From the NCBI GenBank assembly GCA_019217005.1, contig JAHBNG010000126.1, positions 1-44,228 of the forward strand: 44,228 nucleotides of DNA. Reading direction: 5' to 3'. Positions 8,650 to 17,600 of the stretch are shown here, in pieces (position 1 is the first letter of the stretch; each line of letters opens with the position of its first letter). Below the pieces are notes generated by a model. The model was not told the origin of the DNA and searched no databases. It saw only the letters and a list, made by a program, of their open reading frames with translations. Source of the DNA: Chloroflexi bacterium TSY. Its GTDB lineage: Bacteria; Chloroflexota; Anaerolineae; Caldilineales; Caldilineaceae. Made by a program: the position numbers and the translations under genes.

Positions 8650-11043
8650 CTAGCTTCTAGAGACGCGAGCGGTTTCGCCCCACTGTGACTCAACACATAA
8701 TGACTCTGGATAGGGGACTTGGGGTAGGTGCGTTGGCCCAATACGGGCGACTTCTCCTTTGGCCTTTAATTGGAGCGCTTTAAGAATTTTTGCGGGTGTA
8801 ATTGGCGTTTCATCAATACGCACACCAACCGCATCATAGACCGCATTGGCAACCGCTGGCATGACGGGCAGCAAAGGTCCTTGGCCTACTTCTTTGGCCC
8901 CATAAGGCCCTTCTGGATCATGCGTCTCAATCAAAATCGATTCAATTTCTGGCATTTCCAAAAAAGTGGAGCTTTTGTAATCCAGCATGGAGGGCGCTTT
9001 GTGTAGACCTCGGCGAAAAACCTGCTCCTCCATCAACACTTCCCCCAAACCCATGTAGACACTGCCTTCGATCTGCCCTTCAACGAGCGTGGGATTGATC
9101 GCCCGTCCAATATCATGGGCCAGCCAGATTTTTTCCACCACCAACGCCGCCGTTTCAACATCCACCTGTACCTCTGCGATGCAAGCCGAATAGCTGTACG
9201 CAGGGGTGGGACCGAGACCAGAGCCTTTGTAGTCGCCGCCCCGGTCCGGAGGCGTATAACTGCCAGTTGCACCAAGCGTGCCATGCTCTGCTTCGGCCAG
9301 CTTGACCAAATTGCTAAACGTAATGCGGCGTTTTTCATTTTTTGTACAGAATATTTGCTGATCACGCATCGCCAACTGAGCCTGCTCCACTTTGAGCACC
9401 CTGGACGCGGTTCTCAACAGCTTGACTTTCACCTGACGCACAGCCGCCAATGTTGCATTGCCTGCCATTAATGTAACCCGGCTGGAAAAACTGCCCAAAT
9501 CAACCGGTGTCAGGGCAGTATCAGATGTCACAACATGTATGTCATCCACCGTTAAGCCCAATTCTTCTGCCACAATCATGGCCAGCACGCTATCTGAACC
9601 CTGACCGATATCTGTACTGCCGCAGAAGATGGTGACACCGCCCCCTCGATCCAGCAAAATCTGCACACCAGAGTGGGGCATCTGATTGGCATAGATAGGA
9701 CGGGCTGCGCCGGTTACATACGCACCAACCGCTAGCCCCAATCCCTTGCCGATTGGCAACTGCCCGTAGCGATCCCGATAAGCGGCACGTTCTGCTACAG
9801 CTTGCAGACAGGCACCAAGGCCATTCGTCGTAATTGTCAGATGATTTGCTGTTTGTGAATTGGGCTGTGCCAGATGGTTGAGTCGTAAATCCAAGGGGTT
9901 GACGTCTAATTTTTCCGCGATCTTATCGAGCTGGATCTCTAAAGCAAAACGCGGTTGGGGTGTGCCATGTCCTCGTTTAGGTCCACAAGGCGGTTTATTG
10001 GTAAAGAGTCGCGCCCCATGAAATCGATAGGTCGGTACATTATAGGTGACAGTTTGTAGCGCACCTGTGTAATGGGTGGTAACAATCCCATAACTACCAT
10101 AGGCACCCCCATCCAAGATCGATTCAAAGGCCATAGCGGTCATCGCACCATCCCGCTTCACCCCAGTTTTCATGTGCATCAAGACTGGATGGCGACCACG
10201 ATGTACGTAGAAGACTTCCTCGCGTGTCAGCACAATCTTGACGGGACGCCCTGTGAGCATAGCCAATTTCGCCACAACAAACTCATGGTTCAACGGTTCC
10301 GCTTTGCCGCCAAAGCCACCACCTGTGGGCGGCGCAATGACGCGCACGCGACTCGGTGGCAGATCAAAATAGCTGGCCAGCGCCCGATGCAGATAGTGCG
10401 GCGTCTGGGTCGAACTCCAAAGGGTCAGCTTGCCATTGGCCTCATACTGGGCAACGGCAGCATGTTCTTCCAGGGGTAAATGAGTGTTGCCTTCATAAAA
10501 GAAGAGATCTTCTTGCACCCAGTCGGCATCGGCAAACCCCTGCTCCACATCACCAAATTGCAAAGCCAGCATCTTCTGAATGTTATGACATTCTCCGTAG
10601 GGATGAATGGGTTCATCTTGGGGAACGGCAACGCCCTCTGTGATTGTCATCACTGGCTGGAGTGGTGCATAATTCACGAGGATCTGTTCCAGCGCCGCTT
10701 CCGCACTTGTTTCATCTATCGCTGCGACAGCAGTGACCGGATCGCCCACAAAACGTACTTTGTCGACAGCCAGCGGATGTTCGTCTTTACTTGCCGTCAG
10801 CAGGCCATAGGGTTTTGGCAAATCAGCGCCAGTGATCACTGCGACAACACCTGGCATGGTTTTTGCCGTAGCGGTATTGCTTGTTTCAATACGGGCATGG
10901 GGCTGCGTACTGCGTAATAATTTGCAGTGCAACATGCGTGGTAGCTCTATGTCACCAGCGTAGATAGTTTGTCCCGTCACTTTACTGACGGCATCCACTT
11001 TGCGGATGGAGCTGCCGATAACATTGAAGCTTCTATCACTCAC
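8650..11043 (-). CDS. hcrA: Hcr-type molybdenum hydroxylase, molybdopterin catalytic subunit (4-hydroxybenzoyl-CoA reductase alpha-like)
   Basis: This is the large subunit binding the molybdopterin cofactor. The most likely start is GTG at 11043, overlapping the hcrC stop and preceded by AAAGGG; the open frame extends to a TTG at 11061. It is about 797 residues, the usual length. Family motifs include PPTGGGFGGKAEPLNHE, PPCGPKRGHGTPQPRFALE (the KRGHGT form is typical of Hcr alpha subunits), FCGSTDIGQGSDSVLAM and GPYGAKEVGQGPLLPV with the conserved catalytic Glu. With the flanking FAD and [2Fe-2S] subunits it forms a complete heterotrimer. Known Hcr enzymes reductively dehydroxylate 4-hydroxybenzoyl-CoA; related enzymes hydroxylate aromatic rings. 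In this operon it may adjust the oxidation of an aromatic precursor or of an ACP-bound intermediate (inference). Confidence 0.87.
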   Translation of the reverse strand: MSDRSFNVIGSSIRKVDAVSKVTGQTIYAGDIELPRMLHCKLLRSTQPHARIETSNTATAKTMPGVVAVITGADLPKPYGLLTASKDEHPLAVDKVRFVGDPVTAVAAIDETSAEAALEQILVNYAPLQPVMTITEGVAVPQDEPIHPYGECHNIQKMLALQFGDVEQGFADADWVQEDLFFYEGNTHLPLEEHAAVAQYEANGKLTLWSSTQTPHYLHRALASYFDLPPSRVRVIAPPTGGGFGGKAEPLNHEFVVAKLAMLTGRPVKIVLTREEVFYVHRGRHPVLMHMKTGVKRDGAMTAMAFESILDGGAYGSYGIVTTHYTGALQTVTYNVPTYRFHGARLFTNKPPCGPKRGHGTPQPRFALEIQLDKIAEKLDVNPLDLRLNHLAQPNSQTANHLTITTNGLGACLQAVAERAAYRDRYGQLPIGKGLGLAVGAYVTGAARPIYANQMPHSGVQILLDRGGGVTIFCGSTDIGQGSDSVLAMIVAEELGLTVDDIHVVTSDTALTPVDLGSFSSRVTLMAGNATLAAVRQVKVKLLRTASRVLKVEQAQLAMRDQQIFCTKNEKRRITFSNLVKLAEAEHGTLGATGSYTPPDRGGDYKGSGLGPTPAYSYSACIAEVQVDVETAALVVEKIWLAHDIGRAINPTLVEGQIEGSVYMGLGEVLMEEQVFRRGLHKAPSMLDYKSSTFLEMPEIESILIETHDPEGPYGAKEVGQGPLLPVMPAVANAVYDAVGVRIDETPITPAKILKALQLKAKGEVARIGPTHLPQVPYPESLCVESQWGETARVSRS

Positions 11044-11500
11044 TGTCCACCACCCTTTCAATTGCCTGAAGAATCTTTGTATATCCCGTGCAGCGACATA
11101 AGTTGCCAGCCATCTGTTCTCGAATCTGTTGGCGACTCAACGTAGGATTTTCATCTATCATCGCTTTAGCAGAGAGCAACATGCCTGGAATGCAGTAGCC
11201 ACACTGGGCTGCCCCCAAATCCGCAAATGCTGATTGCAATGGATGCAACCCCTCTTCATTGGCTAATCCCTCAATGGTCGTAATCGTTTGCCCTTGGATT
11301 TCTACAGGCAAAGTAAGGCAGGAGAGTATAGCTTGGCCATCGACCAGGACTGTACAGATGCCACATTCACCCAGTTCACAGCCATGTTTTGTCCCTGTCA
11401 GGCGCAACTCTTCGCGTAGAATTTCCAACAACGTCTTTTGAACTGGCACATAGAGATCGTGCCAGTCACCATTGATCTTGAGATTGAGAGCTATTTTCAT
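11036..11500 (-). CDS. hcrC: Hcr-type molybdenum hydroxylase, [2Fe-2S] subunit
   Basis: The 154-residue product is the small iron-sulfur subunit. The N-terminal plant-type cluster is ligated by GTKHGCELGECGICTVLVDG plus a Cys in ILSCLTLP. The C-terminal helical domain holds the second cluster in AAQCGYCIPGMLLSAKA and AGNLCRCTGYTKIL. All eight cysteines are present, so both clusters should form. AGGAG seven bases before the ATG supports the start. The stop overlaps the start of the catalytic subunit, and only eleven bases separate it from the preceding ECH2 gene. The subunit transfers electrons between the molybdenum site and the FAD subunit in the cytoplasm. Confidence 0.9.
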   Translation of the reverse strand: MKIALNLKINGDWHDLYVPVQKTLLEILREELRLTGTKHGCELGECGICTVLVDGQAILSCLTLPVEIQGQTITTIEGLANEEGLHPLQSAFADLGAAQCGYCIPGMLLSAKAMIDENPTLSRQQIREQMAGNLCRCTGYTKILQAIERVVDSE

Positions 11501-11511
11501 TTCGATTCTCC

Positions 11512-12258
11512 TTACCCCCCAAACAGAGTTTCAATTCGTTCACGCACTTCAGGTTGAGAAAAGCTGATCTCATGCATAGCCAGCTCCTGCTCGATGATGG
11601 TCGGCAGTTCGGCTTTGATGGTCTGAGTTAAATGCTGTTTAAGCAGCTTGAGTGAGGTTCGTGGTTTGTCGGCCAGGTCGCGGGCCAGAGTCAGTGCCGT
11701 GGCAATCACCTCCTGCTTCTTGACCACTTTGGCTGGAATACCCCGCTCGCGCAGCTTGCCACCGTGAAAATTGTTGGCGCTGTAGAGCAACTCCGCCCCC
11801 AACAATTCACCAAACTTGCGCGGAATGATGTAGGTTGCGCCCAGGCCCGGCGTGAAGCCGTACTTCATAAAGTTCGCACTGTAGAGGCATTCCTCCGCCA
11901 TGACGATGAGGTCGGCATAGCAGCCAAAAGCCAGCCCACCCCCAATCCCATGACCCTGCATCGCGCTGATGGTCGGGATTTCACAATCCAGCAAGATGCG
12001 ATAGAAGGGCAGAACATTGAACTTGATTTTGCCTTCAAATATGTTGAGCAGCTCTTCCTGCGTGCCGCCACAGCAGAAGTAGTTGTCATAGCCGTGAATC
12101 ACAACCACTTTGACGTCAGGATTCTGCTGGATGGCTTCGAAAGTATGCAGTAAACCTTCAATCAGAGGCTGAGAAAAGGTGTTGCGGTAAGTCCGGTCTG
12201 CCATCTCCACGAGGGCGATGGTTGGTTCGGGGTAGGTTAGGGTGACGACTTGGGTCAT
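11512..12258 (-). CDS. PksI-like enoyl-CoA hydratase/decarboxylase (ECH2) of beta-branching
   Basis: The 248-residue crotonase-fold protein closely resembles the PksI/MupK group. Motifs are FSQPLIEGLLHTFE, YFCCGGTQEELL, oxyanion-hole region MQGHGIGGGLAFG and NFMKYGFTPGLGATYIIP. In known pathways this enzyme decarboxylates an ACP-bound glutaconyl-type intermediate, leaving a methyl or methylene branch at the beta carbon. Two ACPs in this cluster (Ser near 31,660 and 28,743) carry the Trp marker of beta-branching carriers, giving it plausible substrates. The partner enzymes (HMG synthase, decarboxylating KS, ECH1) are not in the window. GGAG lies six bases before the ATG. The gap to the ATPase gene upstream is 68 bases and shows no clear promoter. 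Confidence 0.88.
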   Translation of the reverse strand: MTQVVTLTYPEPTIALVEMADRTYRNTFSQPLIEGLLHTFEAIQQNPDVKVVVIHGYDNYFCCGGTQEELLNIFEGKIKFNVLPFYRILLDCEIPTISAMQGHGIGGGLAFGCYADLIVMAEECLYSANFMKYGFTPGLGATYIIPRKFGELLGAELLYSANNFHGGKLRERGIPAKVVKKQEVIATALTLARDLADKPRTSLKLLKQHLTQTIKAELPTIIEQELAMHEISFSQPEVRERIETLFGG

Positions 12259-12326
12259 TCGGTTCTCCAGAAAATAGAGTGAACAGGGAGCAATGAACAG
12301 TACTCGACTTCACAATGCGGACGGGT

Positions 12327-14579
12327 TCATGCTTCATTTTGCTGTTGATGGTCCAGCAGCGGCTTCATGGCAATTCCCAGACCACCGAGCAGGGAGATTG
12401 TATAGAAAATTTCGGTAGCGGCAAAGGTAAAACCGGCCAGCAGAATGCCAGCCACGGAAATGAGGCTCACCCCAGCCGTGAAGCGCAAGTTACGCTTGAG
12501 ATTGTGGTCAAACGCTTCGGCAAGCTCCAACAGATGAACGAGTTGGTTGAGCGTGCCATCCATGAGAATGATCTGTGCAGTATCCGTGGCGGCAGTGGTG
12601 GAACCACGCAACGAGACAGAAACCTCGGCTTTGCGCATGGCAATGGCGTCGTTGATCCCATCACCGATAAAGCAGACCTGGCATCCGTCCTTTTGTAACT
12701 GTTCGATCAGATCGGCTTTGGCCTCGGGCAGGATATCCGCAAAGTAACCCGTCATGCCCAGATCGTCTGCCAACTTGCGGGTGGGCGCTTCCTGGTCGCC
12801 CGAGATGATATAGAGAGCCAGCCCGCGCGCTCGCAACCCTTCGATGATCCGCTGCGCTTCGGGTCGTACTGTCGGCTGAAGTTCGATACAGCCGACGAGT
12901 TCATCATCTACCGCCACCATCACCAACGAGTGGCCTTGGGCCTGACAGGCATCGGTTAATGTCTGTACCTGCGCTGGTAACCCGATCCCTTCCATTGTCA
13001 TAAAACGACTGCTTCCTACGCGGATAAGGGGCGAAGAGCGAGAGGCAGATGGCTGTTCGTCCTCTGATCTCTTCCTCATCTCGGCGTTGTGATCAGACGT
13101 CGTTCCACGAGTCATAAGCGGATCTTTTGCCTTTTTACCATCGTCTACAAACTGCACCTTGAGGCCATAGCCTGCCTCGTAGCGTGCCTCGTCGATGGCA
13201 GGTAGATGCAGGTTCCGCTCAGTCGCTGCGACCAGAATGGCGCGGGCAATCGGGTGAGTTTGACGCGCTTCGGCAGCCGCGGCTAAGGTCAAGATTTCTG
13301 CTTCGCTCAACCTGTTCAATGTATGAATCTGAGCAACATGGGGCTGCTCTAGTGTCAGGGTGCCGGTCTTGTCAAAGACAACGGTATCCACATCGTTCAG
13401 TTGCTCTAGCGCACTACCATCTTTGATCAGAATCCCGCCTGCTGCCGCAAGATTGAGAAAGTTTAGCATAGCCAAAGAACCCGACATGTAGGTTGTAATG
13501 GTTGAGTTGGCCCCCATGAGGCTTACCGCACCAGCCGGACCGATAATGGGCCAACCGAGTGCACTAAGGGCCAGCGTCGGTAGGGCAAAGCGGTCGGTCA
13601 TCTCCACCACTTTCAGCATGAATGTCGAGTTGTATTCCGCAGATTGATTGAGGATCTCCCCGATCTGGCCAGCAGTTGTTTCTGCGCCAGTCTTTTCAAC
13701 AGAAATGTCAACTTTGCCGGAGAGGAGTACTGTGGAGGCAAACACGACATCGCCCACGCTCTTCTCGACGGGTTGTGCTTCGCCGGTTAACATGTGCTGG
13801 TCCACGGTCGCTACACCCGCCACAATCGTACCATCCACGGGCACAATCTGTCCCGCTTGGAGCACCAGGATGTCGCCAGCCTGTAGCTTCTCAAAGGGGA
13901 TTTCTACCTCAAGACCATTGCTGTGCACCCAGACCTTGCCCGGTTGTAGTTGAAAAATGTTAATCAGGTTGTTGCGCGACTGATTTTCAGAAATGGCTTT
14001 CACTTTCAGCCCAACGCCGAGTAACACCGCACCCAGTGCGCCCACCGCTGCATAGCCGCCTAACCACAAGAAAGCGATGTAGATACAGAGTAGATGTATG
14101 GCGCCAAAGCGCTTGGTCTCTTTCCACCGCAGCCAGGCGAAGTAGTAGTTGTTCGACATGGAAACAAGCCCCAGTGTAATGGCCACCGGTATGAGCGGGG
14201 CCAAGAGCAGTTCCCCTATCACAGCTGTTCCTAACGTGACCGTACCCAAAGCCAGACGCCAGTTGGCAAAGCGTTCTTCCAGGCTGAGGGTCAACGCATC
14301 TTCCTCCAACATCTCTTGTAACTGAGCATGGCGCTCTTTACCCAGCAGTGGGTCAATATGAGTCTGAACAAAGCGTTGGTAGCGCTCATCCACTGCGACA
14401 AGCCCAGCTGTGACCTCTTCTTGGAAGTTCCGAGGGGTACTTGGTTGTGGCTGGGTAGACGCTTCCTGTTGTTGGTTGTCCCGTAACCATAGTAAGGCAG
14501 CAGGTTTACGCTTTTTGCCTAAGGCAACAGTAGCGGCGAGCACCCCACCGCTAACGGCAATGGGAAGCAGTGGAAACAT
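12327..14579 (-). CDS. P-type ATPase, P1B-like but without the CPx metal motif
   Basis: This 750-residue membrane pump has the full catalytic set: LTGEAQPVEKS in the actuator domain, DKTGTLT with the phosphorylated Asp, QTHPIARAI (the HP motif of P1B ATPases), and GDGINDAIAMRKAEVSV. Hydrophobic helices are near residues 1-20, 108-140, 155-190, 330-375 and 700-735. There is no N-terminal CxxC metal-binding domain. In the helix before GILIKDG, the position of the usual CPC/CPx reads NST, so the transported ion cannot be predicted from family rules. An extra segment of about 35 residues (roughly residues 490-525) interrupts the nucleotide-binding domain. AGGAGCC precedes the ATG. Its place inside the operon suggests product or metal export, or self-protection; that is inference. 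Confidence 0.85.
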   Translation of the reverse strand: MFPLLPIAVSGGVLAATVALGKKRKPAALLWLRDNQQQEASTQPQPSTPRNFQEEVTAGLVAVDERYQRFVQTHIDPLLGKERHAQLQEMLEEDALTLSLEERFANWRLALGTVTLGTAVIGELLLAPLIPVAITLGLVSMSNNYYFAWLRWKETKRFGAIHLLCIYIAFLWLGGYAAVGALGAVLLGVGLKVKAISENQSRNNLINIFQLQPGKVWVHSNGLEVEIPFEKLQAGDILVLQAGQIVPVDGTIVAGVATVDQHMLTGEAQPVEKSVGDVVFASTVLLSGKVDISVEKTGAETTAGQIGEILNQSAEYNSTFMLKVVEMTDRFALPTLALSALGWPIIGPAGAVSLMGANSTITTYMSGSLAMLNFLNLAAAGGILIKDGSALEQLNDVDTVVFDKTGTLTLEQPHVAQIHTLNRLSEAEILTLAAAAEARQTHPIARAILVAATERNLHLPAIDEARYEAGYGLKVQFVDDGKKAKDPLMTRGTTSDHNAEMRKRSEDEQPSASRSSPLIRVGSSRFMTMEGIGLPAQVQTLTDACQAQGHSLVMVAVDDELVGCIELQPTVRPEAQRIIEGLRARGLALYIISGDQEAPTRKLADDLGMTGYFADILPEAKADLIEQLQKDGCQVCFIGDGINDAIAMRKAEVSVSLRGSTTAATDTAQIILMDGTLNQLVHLLELAEAFDHNLKRNLRFTAGVSLISVAGILLAGFTFAATEIFYTISLLGGLGIAMKPLLDHQQQNEA
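13015..13130 (-). other. In-frame extra segment in the ATPase nucleotide-binding domain
   Basis: The encoded stretch (DPLMTRGTTSDHNAEMRKRS followed by a Ser-rich tail) separates YGLKVQFVDDGKK from IRVGSSRFM, which normally adjoin in P1B ATPases. It is strongly hydrophilic and keeps frame. I see no clean palindrome in it. Confidence 0.45.
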
Positions 14580-14630
14580 CGTGGCTCCTTTTTGTTAACG
14601 GATATGCTGATAAGGTAATCGTTTCGCAAT

Positions 14631-17600
14631 TTATTCAGTGAGTTCCAGGCCCACACGCATCTGGCAATGGGCAATAAGCTGGCGCAGATGGGTCATGAAC
14701 TGGTCGGTTAGCTGCTGAACCGTGCTGCGGTCATGGACGTTTTCGCTATACAGCCAGAGTACTCGCAACTGTCCCGCCACCACCATCAACTCCAGGTCAA
14801 AGAGATTCCAAAGCTGGGCTGTCCCATTCTGTTGGATGAATTCAGATTGTCTCATATTCTGGAGCGCATCGAACGCCGTCAAGCCCTCCATACCTGTTCC
14901 CCGCAGCAGAGAAGTGGGTTCGTTATCATTTGAAGGGGTGTAGCCCTGATTCTCAGCAGGCTGATCAAATTGTCCAAGATAGTTGAAGCAGATGGGTGGC
15001 ATCGGAACCTGCCTCAGTTCGGGTGTCTCTCGGCTGTAGTGTAGGATACCATAGCCAAGACCATGATTGGGTATCTGACCCAGTTGTTCCTTGACGGACA
15101 GGATCTGGTCGCTCAAGTCGCCAGACCGATGGTTCAGACGTACGGGAAAAGCGGCGGTAAACCAGCCTACCGTGCGCGACAAGTCGATGACTGGATCATC
15201 ATCAGGGTCGAGGTGGTCAATCGGCTCGCGGCCATGACTCTCCAACTCGATCAGCAGGGTCTTTTCTTGCGTCCACTTGCCAAGGGTCTGCAAGAGGGCC
15301 GTCAGCAGCAGGTCGTTGATCTGGGTTGCATAGGCGGCTGGAGCCCGTTGTAAGAGCGCCTGGGTCTCCTCCAAGGTAAGTTCCGCCGAAACCACGCGCA
15401 TGGAGGCCCAGGTCGGTGCCCCATTGGGATTGTCTTGGGACAGGGGCCGTGCTCCCTCAAAGCGGGAGACCCAGTACTCTCGCTCATCGGCAAAGGCTGA
15501 GGGTCCCCTCTCCAGCAGCCAGCGCGCCCACTGCTGGAAGGAGGTTGTTTTGGTGGGCAGTTGCACAGGTTGCTCGTGGGCAAGCTGTTGGTAGACAGTC
15601 TCCAGATCCGCCAACAGGATGCGCCAGGAGACCCAGTCCACAACCAGATGATGGGTGATCCAGAGCAGTTTACTGGGACCGTCTATACGACGTAAGAGGG
15701 CCAACCCCATCAAGGGACCATCGGTCAGGTTGAGTGTACACTCAACCCGTTGCATCTCTGCGAGCACGGTCGTCTGAAGGGCTGACTCAGACAATCCGGT
15801 GACATCGACTTCGCGCAACAGCACGTCGTCGATAGGCGGGCTGAAGGTCTGTCGCCATCCAGACGAAGTTTCCTGATAGCGCAGCCGCAGGGCATCATGG
15901 TGGCGGAGCAAAATGTGGAGCGACTGCCGCAACAGCGCGCTGTCGGCCTGGCTGTCGATTTCAATCAAGATGGATTGGGTGTAGATATGGGGGTTGGGCA
16001 GATTGAGCGCATCCCACGCCTGTTGGATGGGCGTTAGCGGGGCCTCGCCAGTGACGAGTGCTTGATTCTCGAGCGTCCAAGGCTGATACACAGGGGGTTG
16101 GCCAGTGGTCGCCGCCTGTAAATTCGGTTCACAGTCAACAACGGTGCTGAGTTCGGCAAGGGTTTGATGCTGAAAAATCTGTTGAGGCGTCAGATGGATG
16201 CCCACCTGTCGAGCACGCGGGACCAGTTGCAGGCTGAGGATGGAATCCCCGCCTACCGTAAAGAAATTGTCGTGGATACTCACCCGTTCGAGATGGAGCA
16301 ATTGACGCCAGATGTCAGCGAGGGCTGTTTCTATCGGTGTACGTGGCTCTACAAACTCAGCCTGTTTCAACAAGTGACCTATATCGTCTGTGGGCATTGC
16401 CGCCAGTGCTTTACGATCTACCTTACCGTTCGGTGTCAGAGGCAGTTCATCCAACAGGATAAAAGCCGAAGGAACCATGTATTCGGGCACTTGCCGCTTG
16501 AGATAGTCACGTAGTGTTGCCGCGTCGGCCTTTGCATTGCTCCCATTTCCACGTTGCCCCATTGGGATGATGTATGCCACCAATCCCAGTTGGCCGTTTT
16601 GCGCGGTACGGGCAACCATCACAGCTTCCTCCACAGCGGGATGTCGATCTAGCACCGCTTCAACCTCACTGGGTTCCACTCGAAATCCACGAATTTTAAT
16701 CTGATGATCCATACGCCCCAATAATTCGATCTGACCATCTGGTAACCAACGGGCCATGTCGCCACTCTTGTACAACCGTACGGGATTTGCCTGGGGATCC
16801 AAGGAGATCGTGATGAACTTTTCGGCAGTTAGCTCTGGCCGATTGAGATAGCCCTGTGCAACACCGTCGCCACCGATGTGCAGCTCGCCAGCCACACCGG
16901 TCGGGACAGGCTGACCGTAGGAATCCAATGTGTAGATCTGAACACCGTTAAAAGGACGACCAATGGGAACGGGTCTTGCATTATCCAGATCAATGCAGGT
17001 TCCCTCAAAATAGCAACTATCAATCGTTGCTTCTGTCACCCCGTAGGAGTTGATCAGACGTGTTTCTGGACCACAGAACCGATGTACATCTCTATAGTCC
17101 TGCATGTCCCAGCTATCTGAACCAACAACAAGCAAGCGCATAAAGTGAAGGTTTTGCTTCGTTTCCTCCAGATACCTAATCAAGTTCTTGAGCACAACAG
17201 GCACAAATTCAGCACAATCTATCGCTTCATCCTGCATCAACTCGTATAGCTGTTCAGGAATCAAGAGCAATTCCTGCGGACAGAGTACCAACTTTGCGCC
17301 AGAACAGAGCGCACGCACGAAGTCGCCTGAAAATACATCAAAGGAGAAACTGGCCATTTGGAGATGACTGCTGGCTCTGGCACGAAGCTGATAAGCATCC
17401 TCCCAAGCTCGATAGGCATTCACGAGATTCCGATGCGCAATCGCCACACCCTTGGGCATTCCTGTAGAGCCTGAAGTATAGATCACATAAGCCAGATCGT
17501 CAGGTTGAACGCTGGTAATCGGGTTTGCGGTACTCTGTTTCGAGATGTTCTCCCAGCCTGTATCGAGGCAAACAACTGTCATCTGTTCATTGTTGATCGG

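Noticed and set aside
8628..8741. Longer start of the FAD subunit at 8741
   Set aside because: The extra 38 residues overlap the end of the catalytic subunit gene and match nothing in the family, while MIRLPPF at 8627 has a good ribosome site.
7632..11500. Carbon monoxide or xanthine dehydrogenase
   Set aside because: The four-cysteine loop of the FAD subunit and the KRGHGT form in the large subunit favour the 4-hydroxybenzoyl-CoA reductase group.
12259..12326. Promoter or terminator between ATPase and ECH2 genes
   Set aside because: No convincing -35/-10 pair or hairpin followed by a T run is visible on the coding strand; only the ECH2 ribosome site is clear.
14631..14640. Possible thioesterase or release domain at the end of the NRPS
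   Set aside because: The protein ends in an epimerization domain (last residues GLELTE); no GxSxG hydrolase motif was found here or elsewhere in the PKS genes.
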